Origin: an uncultured Sulfitobacter sp.
GTDB taxonomy: Bacteria; Pseudomonadota; Alphaproteobacteria; Rhodobacterales; Rhodobacteraceae
Direction: 5' to 3'
DNA: 64,000 bases
Assembly: GCF_947500075.1 (NCBI RefSeq)
Contig: NZ_CANMQS010000003.1
Location: 186,001 to 250,000 of the forward strand
The notes under the pieces are model-generated. The model saw only the letters and a program-made list of their open reading frames with translations. It was not told the DNA's origin and ran no database searches. The translations under genes and the position numbers were made by a program. Below, piece by piece: positions 19,229-27,940 of this stretch; the stretch's first letter is position 1, and every line of letters begins with the position of its first letter.

Positions 19229-20433
19229 CCGCGCAGCAGCGCTTTGAGGTCGGTTTCGGGATCGGCGATCAGCGCGGGATCCGGTGACTTACCGCCCTCG
19301 ATCAGGCGTTTGCCGACCATGTAGCCGCGCGGGTCGTTCATCGCGTCCACAGCCAGAAGCGTGTCACCCTGGTAGTACCAGAACCCAACGGAATCTGCGT
19401 CGACCTGCCGTGTGACCACGCGGTCATACCCGGTGTTCAACCCCGCGATTTGCAGTTTGACGTCATATTGATCCGACCAGAACCACGGCTTGGCCACGTA
19501 GTCGGTCCCCGCGCCCATGATATTGTCCGCCACACATTCCGCCTGATCAATGGCATTCGGCACGGATTCCAGCCGGATGCGCGTGCCGCGATAGGGGAAA
19601 GAGGCACAATCCCCCGCCGCCCAGACATGCGGCGCATTGGTGCGGCCCTGCGCATCGACCCTGATGCCATTTTCCAGAGTGATCCCCGCGGCCTCTGCCA
19701 GTGCGGTGCCGGGACGGATGCCCACGCCGACGATGACGAAATCAACGGCCACTTCGGACCCGTCGCTGAGCCGGGCCCCGGTGACAGCCCCCTCACCCAA
19801 CAGCGTCTCCAGCCCCACGCCTTCGCGGATGTCGACGCCATGCGCCTTGTGCAGGGCGCGGAAAAAGTCGCTCGTCTCCGGCGCTGCGACACGTTGCAGG
19901 ATGCGCTCTGACATCTCCACCAGCGTCACGTTCAACCCCAGCTTTGACGCCACCGCCGCCGCTTCCAGCCCGATGTAGCCGCCCCCGACAATCAGCACCC
20001 GTGCGCCTTCGGTAAAGCGTGGGGACATCGCGTCCACATCCGCCAGATCACGCACCACGTGCACGCCGTCCAACGCCCCGCCAATCGCGGCTGGCAAGCG
20101 GTTTGGCTCCGACCCGGTGGTCAGCACCAGATCGTCATAGCTCAGCACCTCGCCCCCCAGATCAACGGTCTGTGCAGCGGTATCAATGGCGTGCACCTGC
20201 GTGCCCAGCCGCAGATCAATATCATGCTCGGCATAAAAACTCTCAGGCCGCAGGTAGAGCCGCTCCAGCGCCATGTCGCCCATAAGGTAGGCTTTGCTCA
20301 GGGGGGGGCGCTGGTAGGGCGGCTGCGGTTCCGCGCCGATCAGCGTGACCGGGCCTTCAAATCCGGTGTTGCGCAACCGCGCGACGCAGGATGATCCCGC
20401 CTGCCCTGCGCCAATCACAACCACATGCACCAT
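19225..20433 (-). CDS. NAD(P)H:ferredoxin reductase-type FAD oxidoreductase
   Basis: A 402-residue flavoprotein of the rhodocoxin/putidaredoxin reductase group. The N-terminal FAD motif VVVIGAGQAGSSCVARLRNTGF, the YQRPPLSKAYL segment, the NAD-binding LIVGGGYIGLEAAAVASKLG and the C-terminal VWAAGDCASFP are all present, plus a reductase C-terminal domain with FWSDQYDVKLQIAG. It normally feeds electrons to a [2Fe-2S] ferredoxin serving a P450 or dioxygenase, but no such partner is adjacent. Upstream member of a pair with rsmD through a GTGA overlap. Confidence 0.88.
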   Translation of the reverse strand: MVHVVVIGAGQAGSSCVARLRNTGFEGPVTLIGAEPQPPYQRPPLSKAYLMGDMALERLYLRPESFYAEHDIDLRLGTQVHAIDTAAQTVDLGGEVLSYDDLVLTTGSEPNRLPAAIGGALDGVHVVRDLADVDAMSPRFTEGARVLIVGGGYIGLEAAAVASKLGLNVTLVEMSERILQRVAAPETSDFFRALHKAHGVDIREGVGLETLLGEGAVTGARLSDGSEVAVDFVIVGVGIRPGTALAEAAGITLENGIRVDAQGRTNAPHVWAAGDCASFPYRGTRIRLESVPNAIDQAECVADNIMGAGTDYVAKPWFWSDQYDVKLQIAGLNTGYDRVVTRQVDADSVGFWYYQGDTLLAVDAMNDPRGYMVGKRLIEGGKSPDPALIADPETDLKALLRG

Positions 20434-20521
20434 ATGCCGATCCCCTATTCACTGGTCTTGACCTGAAGGCGACCCTATATGGTGGCCAACGGCAAACGCA
20501 ATCACATGAAAGGCGCATGAT

Positions 20522-21010
20522 ATGACAATTTCCCAAGGCGACACTCTGCCCGACGCAACACTGGTCCAGATGGGTGCCGAAGGCCCCGCGCCCGTGCAGA
20601 TGGCGGACAAGCTCAAAGGCCGCAAAGTGGTGGTTTTCGCCGTGCCCGGCGCGTTCACACCGACATGCCACTCCGCCCATGTACCCAGTTTCGTGCGCAC
20701 CAAGGATCAGTTCATGAACAAGGGCGTGGATGAGATCATCTGCGTGTCCTGCAACGACCCGTTTGTGATGAAAGCATGGGGCGAAGCAACCGGGGCGGAG
20801 GCTGCGGGCATCACCATGCTGGCAGATGCGTCATCGGAGTTCACCAAGGCCATCGGCATGGATTTTGACGCACCGCCCGCGGGTCTGGTCGCGCGGTCCA
20901 AGCGGTATGCGATGATTGTGGATGACGGCAAGGTGTCTGTTCTGCAGGCCGAAGAGAACCCCGGTGTGTGTGAGACATCCGGCGGTGAAGCGCTGTTGGA
21001 AAACCTTTAA
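20522..21010 (+). CDS. Peroxiredoxin, Prx5 type
   Basis: A 162-residue cytosolic thiol peroxidase. The peroxidatic cysteine C49 is in PGAFTPTCHSAHVPSF, matching PXXXTXXC of the Prx5/PMP20 group; ITMLADASSEFTKAIGMDF and RYAMIVDDGKV also fit. It reduces H2O2 and alkyl hydroperoxides with glutathione/glutaredoxin or thioredoxin. No fused glutaredoxin domain. Single gene, divergent from the ferredoxin reductase with an 88-nt spacer. Confidence 0.93.
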   Translation: MTISQGDTLPDATLVQMGAEGPAPVQMADKLKGRKVVVFAVPGAFTPTCHSAHVPSFVRTKDQFMNKGVDEIICVSCNDPFVMKAWGEATGAEAAGITMLADASSEFTKAIGMDFDAPPAGLVARSKRYAMIVDDGKVSVLQAEENPGVCETSGGEALLENL

Positions 21011-21017
21011 GTAAATA

Positions 21018-21112
21018 GGGCTGAGCTTTCATCGAAGGCTCAGCCCATCAGCCTAGTCTCGGAAATTTTCAAAATTTCCGACCGTTTCTGCGGGGAAACG
21101 CCCCACTGGGGC
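21018..21112. terminator. Cluster of hairpins between convergent peroxiredoxin and pterin dehydratase genes
   Basis: Three inverted repeats lie in the 145-nt gap: GGGCTGAGC/GCTCAGCCC (21018-21046); an almost perfect 23-bp palindrome with arms TCGGAAATTTT/AAAATTTCCGA around one base (21059-21081); and GCCCC/GGGGC (21100-21112) followed by CTTT. Likely transcription end points for both converging genes, although none has a long T-run. Confidence 0.5.
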
Positions 21113-21155
21113 CTTTCCTGATCCTTGAAACTCTTTCAAAGAAAGCGACCCTCTC

Positions 21156-21455
21156 TCACGCAGAAAACAATCCATCCATCTTCCGCGCCAGCTTCGCATC
21201 CAGCGCGCTCAACCCATCCACATCATGGGTCGTCAGGGTGACATTCACGGTCTTGTAGACATTGTCCCACTCCGGATGATGGTTCCACTTCTCCGCAAAG
21301 ATCGCCGCGCGGGTCATCCAGCCGAAGGCTTCCACGAAATCCGCAAAGACAAACGTCTTGTGGATCGCATCGCGCCCATCGACCATTTCCCAGCCGCTGT
21401 CGAACAGCGGCGCCAGAACGGTCTTGCGGGCTTCATCGCTCAGTTTCTCATTCAT
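21156..21455 (-). CDS. phhB: 4a-hydroxytetrahydrobiopterin dehydratase (pterin-4a-carbinolamine dehydratase)
   Basis: A 99-residue PCD/DCoH-type protein. The active-site histidine cluster is in [33 protein letters not shown]. The enzyme regenerates the pterin cofactor after phenylalanine hydroxylase, but no phhA is in the window, and in many bacteria the protein is proposed to act in other pterin chemistry. Start ATG overlaps the upstream acetyltransferase stop by 4 nt. Confidence 0.9.
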   Translation of the reverse strand: MNEKLSDEARKTVLAPLFDSGWEMVDGRDAIHKTFVFADFVEAFGWMTRAAIFAEKWNHHPEWDNVYKTVNVTLTTHDVDGLSALDAKLARKMDGLFSA

Positions 21456-22639
21456 TCCTGTTCCTCCACCTGGACCCGTTTGAAAGGTCCGTAGTCTGTC
21501 AGAATCTCGATCTCCTGATCCACCGCATCGCGTTCGGCGTTCAGGTATTCCTCTACCGCATCCGCGAACCCGGCGTCGCGCATATAATGCAGGGACCATG
21601 TCGCCGTCGGCAGATACCCGCGCGCCAGCTTGTGCTCGCCCTGCGCCCCGGCCTCGACCGTGGACAACCCGCGCGCGATAGCCAGATCAATGGCCTGATA
21701 ATAGCACAGTTCGAAATGCAGGCAGGGGTGGTGTTCCACACAGCCCCAATAGCGGCCATAGAGCGCGTCCGCGCCAATGAAGTTCAGCGCCCCTGCCACC
21801 CAACGCCCATCGCGCGCGGCCAGCACCAGCGCCATGTCGTCGCGCAGCGTTTCCTGTGCGATGTCGAAAAACGCCCGCGTCAGATAGGGCGTGCCCCATT
21901 TGCGCGCGCCCGTGTCCTGGTAAAAGGTCCAGAAGGCATCCCAGTGTTCGGGCCGCAGGTCATCGCCCGTGAAGGTGTGGATCGTGCCGCCAAAGCTCTG
22001 GGCCTGGGCCCGTTCCTTCCGCAGGTTCTTGCGCTTGCGGGAGTTCAGACTGGCCAGGAAATCGTCGAAGTTGCCATAGCCATTGTTGCACCAGTGAAAT
22101 TGCTGCGCCTTGCGCACCAGCAAACCCACCTGTCGTCCCCGTTCTGCCTCCTCTTCGGTGCAGAAGGTGATGTGCAGCGACGACAGCTGGTTGTTCTGCG
22201 TGAGCTGTACCGCCCCCTGCACCAGTGCCGAAAACCCGGCATCCTCAAACCCCGGACGGATCAGGAACCGCCGCCCTGTGGCGGGTGTATGCGGCACGGC
22301 GATCTGCAATTTGGGATAGTACCGCCCGCCTGCACGCTCCAAGGCATGGGCCCAGCTGTGGTCGAACACGTATTCGCCCTGCGAATGGGATTTGGCATAC
22401 ATCGGGGCCACCGCGATCACCTGCCCGGCCAGCGTTGCCGTCAGATACTGCGGCTGCCACCCGGTGCCGGGGCCGATGCTGCCGCTCTCTTCCAGAGCGG
22501 ACATGAAACGATACGTGGTGAACGGATCGGTCGCAGGCACGTCGGCTTCCACCTCGGGACACGCGCAGGCATCCCACGCGGCCTGACCAATGTCGGCCAG
22601 CCGGGACACCACTCTGATTTCAACGGAATGTTCGCTCAT
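21452..22639 (-). CDS. PGBR/FemAB-like GNAT-fold acyltransferase
   Basis: A 395-residue member of the peptidogalycan biosynthesis/recognition (DUF482, COG3146) family. Recognisable features: [29 protein letters not shown], the [29 protein letters not shown] block, [13 protein letters not shown], and the C-terminal [31 protein letters not shown]. The fold is a double GNAT domain; substrate is unknown. It couples translationally to phhB downstream (ATGA overlap) and lies 49 nt after the GDPD gene in a RidA-GDPD-PGBR-PhhB minus-strand unit. Confidence 0.85.
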   Translation of the reverse strand: MSEHSVEIRVVSRLADIGQAAWDACACPEVEADVPATDPFTTYRFMSALEESGSIGPGTGWQPQYLTATLAGQVIAVAPMYAKSHSQGEYVFDHSWAHALERAGGRYYPKLQIAVPHTPATGRRFLIRPGFEDAGFSALVQGAVQLTQNNQLSSLHITFCTEEEAERGRQVGLLVRKAQQFHWCNNGYGNFDDFLASLNSRKRKNLRKERAQAQSFGGTIHTFTGDDLRPEHWDAFWTFYQDTGARKWGTPYLTRAFFDIAQETLRDDMALVLAARDGRWVAGALNFIGADALYGRYWGCVEHHPCLHFELCYYQAIDLAIARGLSTVEAGAQGEHKLARGYLPTATWSLHYMRDAGFADAVEEYLNAERDAVDQEIEILTDYGPFKRVQVEEQE

Positions 22640-22688
22640 CACTCGCTCGTCTGGCCCTACGGGTAATGTGTGGCACGGCGAGGGCGGA

Positions 22689-23447
22689 TCAAGCCGGCAG
22701 TTCGGCCATATAGCCTTCGAAGGTGATATTATCGGCAATCGCGCGCGCTTGCGCTTCCTGCTGCGCAGATCGGACCGTCCAGCAGCAGATCATCGCGCCT
22801 TGCGCTTTCAGCGCTGCCACACGGGGACGGTCCAGATCATCGACCTCATGGCTGAGAAAGCTGGCACCAACCCGGTCATAATCGGGGATGCCCCGCAGAT
22901 GGTCGCAGGTGGCCTGAGACAGCGGCCAATCTTCCTTGCGGTACGCGCTTGTCACCAGACCGCGCGGAACATCGGGGCACAGGTCCTGCATTTTTGCCAC
23001 CGCATGGGGGTTGAAGGACATCACCGCCAGCGGGCCTGCATAGCCTTCAATGTCCCGCGCCACGGCTTCTTCCAACGGGCCGATGCGCGGCCCCATGCCA
23101 CCGTCCTGATCCTTGATCTCCACCAGCAGCGGCACACGGCCGGCAACGAGGGCCAAGACCTCCGGCAGGCCCGGAATGCCCTCCGCACTGCCCGTCAATG
23201 CCGTCCCTTCCAGCGTGGCCTGATCACACAGCCGCACAGCGCCCTTGGCGCCGGTCAACCGGTCCAGCGCATAGTCATGGAACACCATCGCCGCGCCATC
23301 TGCGCTGAGCTGTACATCAATCTCAATACCGTAGCCTGCCGCGATTGCCGCCTCGATGGCGGCGCGGCTGTTCTCGGGCAGTCCCCTCGCCACATCATGC
23401 AAGGCGCGATGGGCAAAGGGCAGGCTGGCAAAACACTCCGGCAGCAT
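22689..23447 (-). CDS. Glycerophosphodiester phosphodiesterase family protein
   Basis: A 252-residue GDPD-type TIM barrel without signal peptide, so cytosolic. Catalytic features: AHRALHD (His-Arg pair at 12-13), ENSRAAIEAAIAAGYGIEIDVQLSADGAAMVFHD (Glu/Asp metal ligands and second His), LLVEIKDQ, and a C-terminal CCWTV strand. It hydrolyses glycerophosphodiesters from phospholipid turnover. The ATG overlaps the RidA stop by one base (TGATG). Confidence 0.88.
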   Translation of the reverse strand: MLPECFASLPFAHRALHDVARGLPENSRAAIEAAIAAGYGIEIDVQLSADGAAMVFHDYALDRLTGAKGAVRLCDQATLEGTALTGSAEGIPGLPEVLALVAGRVPLLVEIKDQDGGMGPRIGPLEEAVARDIEGYAGPLAVMSFNPHAVAKMQDLCPDVPRGLVTSAYRKEDWPLSQATCDHLRGIPDYDRVGASFLSHEVDDLDRPRVAALKAQGAMICCWTVRSAQQEAQARAIADNITFEGYMAELPA

Positions 23448-23905
23448 CAGCTGATCTCGAAGATGCCTTCGATTTCCACCGCAACACCAAACGGCAATGA
23501 CGCGGCAGAGACAGCAGACCGCGCGTGGCGGCCCTTGTCGCCCAGCGCTTCAACCAGAAAGTCGGACGCGCCGTTGATCACCTTGGACTGATCGGCGAAA
23601 TCAGCCGTTGAATTCACGAAACCCACCAGCTTGACCACCCGTACCAGCCGCTCAATGTCGCCGTCACAGGCCGCTTTCAGCTGTGCCAAAAGGCCAATCG
23701 CGCAGGCCTTTGCCGCAGCCGCACCTGCCTCCACATCCATGTCCGCACCCAGTTTGCCAACAATGAAACCATCCGCGTTCATCGGAACCTGACCAGAGAC
23801 GTAGACCGTGTTCCCGGTCTGGACAAAGGGCACATAATTCGCCGCCGGGGCCGGGGCGTCGGGCAGGGTGACGCCCAGTTCAGACAAACGTGCGGTAATG
23901 CTCAT
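23447..23905 (-). CDS. RidA family enamine/imine deaminase
   Basis: A 152-residue RidA/YjgF-like protein. Seen: PAANYVPFVQTGNTVYVSGQVPMNADG at the N-terminus and VRVVKLVGFVNSTADFADQSKVINGASDFLVEALGDKGRHARSAV near the C-terminus, with the R-x-A-V pattern of the subgroup that keeps the active arginine. It hydrolyses reactive enamines released by PLP enzymes. First gene of the four-gene minus-strand unit. Confidence 0.9.
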   Translation of the reverse strand: MSITARLSELGVTLPDAPAPAANYVPFVQTGNTVYVSGQVPMNADGFIVGKLGADMDVEAGAAAAKACAIGLLAQLKAACDGDIERLVRVVKLVGFVNSTADFADQSKVINGASDFLVEALGDKGRHARSAVSAASLPFGVAVEIEGIFEIS

Positions 23906-23989
23906 GATGCGGTTCCTTTGCGCGGCTGTTGCATTTGCGCGCGACGCTAGCGGGGATCAGGGCCCGCCGAAACCCCCCATTACAGCATG

Positions 23990-24083
23990 TTGCGTTTATC
24001 AAATTCAATCCAGCAACAGAAAACGCGTTAGAGCATAGCAAGAGGCAGCTTTTTCTGTTTCCGATCAAACGCAACGTGCTCTA
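23990..24083. repeat. Nested palindromic element at the 3' end of the type I secretion operon
   Basis: Outer arms GTTGCGTTT (23990-23998) and AAACGCAAC (24067-24075), inner arms AACAGAAAA (24015-24023) and TTTTCTGTT (24051-24059), and a crossing pair TAGAGCA (24029-24035) and TGCTCTA (24077-24083). The last arm includes the HlyD stop codon. It may act as a terminator or stability element, or be a copy of an alphaproteobacterial intergenic repeat family. Confidence 0.5.
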
Positions 24084-25391
24084 GCTTTCGCGGAAGGCGC
24101 GGGCGAAATAATCTGCCATCGGCTTGATCAAATACGCCATCGGAGAGCGATCCCCGGTGCGGATGAACGCCTCAACCGGCATACCGGGCAGCAGGATCGT
24201 GCCTTCGGGCAGTTTCTCCATCTCGCCGGGGTTCAGGGCAATCTCTGCCCGGAAAAACGGCGCACCCGTCGCTTCATTCTCAATCGCATCGGCAGAGATT
24301 TGCATCACACGTCCGATCAGTTCCGGCGTGGTGCGTTGATCCAGCGCGGACATGCGCAGGTTCACCAACTGACCGACGATCACCTGATCAATGTGGATGG
24401 GTTCCACCTGTGCCGCGATGACCAGCGGGCGGTCCTGCGGGATGAGGAACAGCAGCGGCTCTGCCGGGCGCACCACGGATCGGGGCGTTTGCACTTGCAG
24501 GTTATAGACGATCCCCGACACCGGCGCGCGGATGTCCAGGCTTTCCATTTCATCCCGAAGGGCACGGCGCTGTTCGGCCAGTTCCAACTCGCGGTAGCGC
24601 AGGTCACGCAACCGCGTAATCGCTTCTTCCCGCCCCGCTGTGCCCAGCTTCAGGATCTCGATGTCAATCTCCGTCACCCGCTCTGCCGCCTGCGCTTTGG
24701 AGGCGGTGAGTTCGCCAATCTGCCCCTGCAACCGCGCCTGTTCGCGTTGCAGCGTCAGCACCGTCGTGGCCTGCGCCAAGCCGCGTTCCAGCAAGGACTG
24801 CTGGTTCCCCAGTTCTTCCTCAATCAGCGCCAATTGCCGGGACAGGGACTCCTCCTGCGCCTCCACGCCGCCGATCTGCGCACCGATCTGGTTGCGACGC
24901 TTGGTCAGCTGCTCAATCTCTTTCACGACCGAGGCACGGCGCGCTTCAAACAGACGCTTCTGGCCTTCCATCAATTCGTTCAGATCAGGGTTCTGCGCCG
25001 CGATCTCAACCAGCTCGTCCTCAAAGGTCGCAACTTCTGTCTCATCCCGTTCCGCTTCCAGCCTGCCGCGCCGGGCCATCAGTTCAAACAGCTGCCCTTC
25101 GACAATCGCCAATTGCGACACAAGCGAGCGCGGATCGAGTTGAAACAACAGATCCCCTGCCGCAACGGTATCGCCTTCGTCCACCAGAATTTTCGCAACC
25201 ACCCCGCCGGTCTGGTGCTGCACGATCTGTCGGTTGCGGTCGACTTCGATCCGGCCAGAGGAGATCACCGCGCCGGCGATATTGCTGGTCACGGCCCAGA
25301 ACCCGAACCCGCCGAACAGGATCAACAGACCGATGAAGCCAATGATCACCGGGCGTTTGGCGGACCATTTGTTGGTGTCGTCTGGTGTCAT
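24081..25391 (-). CDS. Type I secretion periplasmic adaptor (HlyD/PrtE family)
   Basis: A 436-residue membrane fusion protein. One N-terminal transmembrane helix (about 15-38), a lipoyl-type barrel (SSGRIEVDRNRQIVQHQTGGVVAKILVDEGDTVAAGDLLFQLD), a long alpha-helical coiled-coil hairpin (about 90-275) and a C-terminal beta-barrel with QVEPIHIDQVIVGQLVNLRM. It bridges the ABC exporter and a TolC-like pore. ATGA overlap with the ATPase gene upstream. No outer-membrane component or RTX substrate is adjacent. Confidence 0.92.
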   Translation of the reverse strand: MTPDDTNKWSAKRPVIIGFIGLLILFGGFGFWAVTSNIAGAVISSGRIEVDRNRQIVQHQTGGVVAKILVDEGDTVAAGDLLFQLDPRSLVSQLAIVEGQLFELMARRGRLEAERDETEVATFEDELVEIAAQNPDLNELMEGQKRLFEARRASVVKEIEQLTKRRNQIGAQIGGVEAQEESLSRQLALIEEELGNQQSLLERGLAQATTVLTLQREQARLQGQIGELTASKAQAAERVTEIDIEILKLGTAGREEAITRLRDLRYRELELAEQRRALRDEMESLDIRAPVSGIVYNLQVQTPRSVVRPAEPLLFLIPQDRPLVIAAQVEPIHIDQVIVGQLVNLRMSALDQRTTPELIGRVMQISADAIENEATGAPFFRAEIALNPGEMEKLPEGTILLPGMPVEAFIRTGDRSPMAYLIKPMADYFARAFRES

Positions 25392-27124
25392 GTCACACCT
25401 CCGGAGTTGCTGGGCGCTGACTGAATTTCGCGGGCGTTCTTGACCATGCCGGCCAACACCTCATCCTTGGGGCCAAAGGCCATGCGCATGCCGCCATCCA
25501 GCACCAGCAATGTGTCGCATTCCTGAATGGCGTTGGGCCGGTGCGCCATGATCATCACTGACCGTCCCTCGCTCTTCATGTTGCGGATGGCCTGGTTCAG
25601 CGCTTGCGAACCCACATTGTCGAGGTTCGAATTCGGCTCATCCAGCACCACGATCACCGGATCATCATAGAGCGCGCGGGCCAGACCAATGCGCTGCATC
25701 TGCCCGCCTGACAGGCGCACCTGCCCGGTGGAAATCCGCGTGTCATAGCCATCGGGCAGTTCCAGAATCATCTCATGCGCGGCAGCTTTCTGTGCGGCGG
25801 CCACCACCTTGGCGTCGTCCGGCGACTGACTGAGACGCGCGATGTTCTCTGCAATCGTGCCGTCAAACAGTTGCACCCGCTGCGGCAGATAACCGATGTG
25901 CCGGCCCAGCGTTTCGGTGCCATAGTGCTCCAATGCCGCGCCATCCAGCCGGATCGAGCCGCCTGCGGGCGGCCAGACACCGGTCAGCGTGCGCGCCAGT
26001 GTCGATTTACCGGCACCGGACGGGCCAATCACACCCACGGCCTGTCCCGGCTCCACCACGAAATTCACGGATTTGAGGGCTGCCTGTTTGTCGCCCGGAG
26101 GTACGACAGTCAGCCCCTTGGCAACCAGTTTCGCCGCAGGCTGAGGCAGTGCGGTATGCGGTGGCTCCACACTCACAGCACCCAGCAACTCTGCCAGATT
26201 AACCCAGCCCGTGCGGCCACGCTGGACGATCGGCCACTGGTTCAATGCCATCTCAACCGGCGCCAGCGCCCGGCCCAGCAGGATCGACCCGGCAATCATC
26301 GCACCGGCTGTCATCTGGTTTTGCAGCACCAGATAGGCGCCCAGCCCCAGCATGGCGGATTGCAAAAACAGCCGCAGCGTCTTGGTCAACGAGGTGAATG
26401 TGCCACCCACATCCGTCGCGCGCAGTTGCGAGGTCAGTGCCGCACCGCGGGCATTCTGCCAGCGGCCAAAGGCGGCATCCCGCATGCCCATCGCCTGCAC
26501 CATCTCCGCCTCTGTCCGGATCTGGTCAGAGATCGCGGTGGCAGTCTGCCCGGTGACGCTGGCGCGGGCCTGCGCATGCCGGGACAACAGCTGGTTCGCC
26601 ACAGTGATCGCGATCAAAACCGCTGCACCGCCAACCGCCAACCAACCCAGCCAAGGGTGAAACAGGAAGATCGCGGCAAAGAAAATTGGCGTCCAGGGAA
26701 TATCGAAACCGGCCATCAGCACCGGTGAAGTCATCAACCGCTGCACCGCCTCAAGATCGGCAAGGCTGCCATTGGTCTTGGTGTCCGGCAGAACGGAGGA
26801 TTTGCGCACCACGGCATCAAACACACGCCTGTCCAGATCGGCCTGAAACCGCGCGCCCACCCGCGCCATGATCCGCCCGCGCGTGTAATCCAGAATGCCC
26901 ATTGTGGCATAAAGGAACACCACCAGCAGCGAGAGCGCGATCAGCGTCTCCTCTGACCCTGACCCCAGCACCCGGTCATAGACCTGTAGCATGTACATCG
27001 GCCCGGTCAGCATCAGCAGATTGGCGAACAGGCTGAACAATGCCACAGCCCAATACAGGCCACGGCTTCGCTTGCGCACATCGCGCAGTTCCTGAAATCC
27101 ACGGGTGGTCACATCGTTGCGCAT
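25388..27124 (-). CDS. Type I secretion ABC transporter, ATPase/permease (PrtD family)
   Basis: A 578-residue fused exporter half. The membrane domain (about 20-310) has six predicted helices; the nucleotide-binding domain has Walker A GPSGAGKST, Q-loop LPQRVQLFDG, signature LSGGQMQRIGLARAL, Walker B VIVVLDEPNSNLD and the H-loop MAHRPNA. It lacks an N-terminal peptidase domain, as expected for exporters of proteins with C-terminal signals. I chose ATG at 27122-27124 (MRNDVTTRGF) rather than the longer frame. Operon with the HlyD gene; mlaA is divergent. Confidence 0.93.
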   Translation of the reverse strand: MRNDVTTRGFQELRDVRKRSRGLYWAVALFSLFANLLMLTGPMYMLQVYDRVLGSGSEETLIALSLLVVFLYATMGILDYTRGRIMARVGARFQADLDRRVFDAVVRKSSVLPDTKTNGSLADLEAVQRLMTSPVLMAGFDIPWTPIFFAAIFLFHPWLGWLAVGGAAVLIAITVANQLLSRHAQARASVTGQTATAISDQIRTEAEMVQAMGMRDAAFGRWQNARGAALTSQLRATDVGGTFTSLTKTLRLFLQSAMLGLGAYLVLQNQMTAGAMIAGSILLGRALAPVEMALNQWPIVQRGRTGWVNLAELLGAVSVEPPHTALPQPAAKLVAKGLTVVPPGDKQAALKSVNFVVEPGQAVGVIGPSGAGKSTLARTLTGVWPPAGGSIRLDGAALEHYGTETLGRHIGYLPQRVQLFDGTIAENIARLSQSPDDAKVVAAAQKAAAHEMILELPDGYDTRISTGQVRLSGGQMQRIGLARALYDDPVIVVLDEPNSNLDNVGSQALNQAIRNMKSEGRSVMIMAHRPNAIQECDTLLVLDGGMRMAFGPKDEVLAGMVKNAREIQSAPSNSGGVT

Positions 27125-27247
27125 GGCGTTCTTTCTGCTATGCCTCTTGGTAGAGCCCTGCAATCAACTGACAACGAGGCGCTTGACCCCGGCCTGCTGC
27201 GGGCCAATTTCGGATCATGCCATAGCCAGTTTTACAAGGAATTGCCA

Positions 27248-27940
27248 TTGTCTGTTTTTCTTGACGCACCTGTCCGCCTACGCGCCATTTCTGCCATGCT
27301 TGGCCTTTGCATTCTGGGGGCCTGCGCCCAGCAAAGCCACCCCTTGAAAGGGCCCGAAGCGGCCTATGATCCCTATGAGGCGCAGAACCGCAAGACCTTT
27401 GCGGTGAACCAGAAGCTGACGTCTGGCCGCTCAGGCGGCGGTGTGGCTTCGGCGATCCCGGTCGAATTTCAGGATCTGCTGCATAACTTTTCGGAAAACC
27501 TCTCAATGCCCCAGGTCGCCGTGAACAGCCTGCTGCAAGGTGATCTGCGCGGCACCGGGCTTGCCTTGCACCGTTTCTCCGTGAATTCAGTTGTGGGGAT
27601 CGGGGGACTTGTTGACGCGGCCAGTGAATTTGGTGTGCCGGAACATGACACGGACTTTGGCGAAACCCTGCATGTCTGGGGTGTCGGGGAAGGCGCGTTT
27701 GTGATGCTGCCCCTCCTCGGCCCAACAACCCAGCGCGACATTGCGGGTCGTGTTGTTGACCTCTTTACCGATCCGCTGTCCTACCGCCTGCCCGAACGGG
27801 AGCGGTATTGGGTCACCGGCATCGGTCTGGCGGACAACGTGGTGCAGGGCAGCAAAAAGGTAAAACCGGCAACCTATGAGGCCGCCCGCGCCGAATACCT
27901 GCAGCGCCGTCGCGACGAAGTCAGCAGCCGCCGACGTTAA
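27248..27940 (+). CDS. mlaA: MlaA (VacJ) outer-membrane lipoprotein
   Basis: A 230-residue lipoprotein for retrograde phospholipid transport from the outer membrane. Signature segments: YDPYEAQNRKTFAVNQ, a LHNFSENLSMPQVAVNSLLQG core, and ETLHVWGVGEGAFVMLPLLGPTTQRD. I chose the TTG at 27248 because AAGGA lies 7 nt upstream and it gives a normal signal peptide with two arginines and lipobox LGAC (Cys26). The first in-frame ATG (27296) would leave no positive n-region. The upstream frame lacks a signal. The mlaFEDBC genes are not here. The stop overlaps the PBP1A stop by 4 nt. Confidence 0.87.
   Translation: MSVFLDAPVRLRAISAMLGLCILGACAQQSHPLKGPEAAYDPYEAQNRKTFAVNQKLTSGRSGGGVASAIPVEFQDLLHNFSENLSMPQVAVNSLLQGDLRGTGLALHRFSVNSVVGIGGLVDAASEFGVPEHDTDFGETLHVWGVGEGAFVMLPLLGPTTQRDIAGRVVDLFTDPLSYRLPERERYWVTGIGLADNVVQGSKKVKPATYEAARAEYLQRRRDEVSSRRR

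Noticed and set aside
21587..22666. A 359-codon plus-strand frame over the PGBR acetyltransferase gene
   Set aside because: Antisense shadow with no recognisable domain and no start signal.
25620..25640. GGTTCGAATTC resembling a tRNA T-loop
   Set aside because: It lies inside the ABC exporter coding sequence with no surrounding cloverleaf. I found no tRNA gene in the window.
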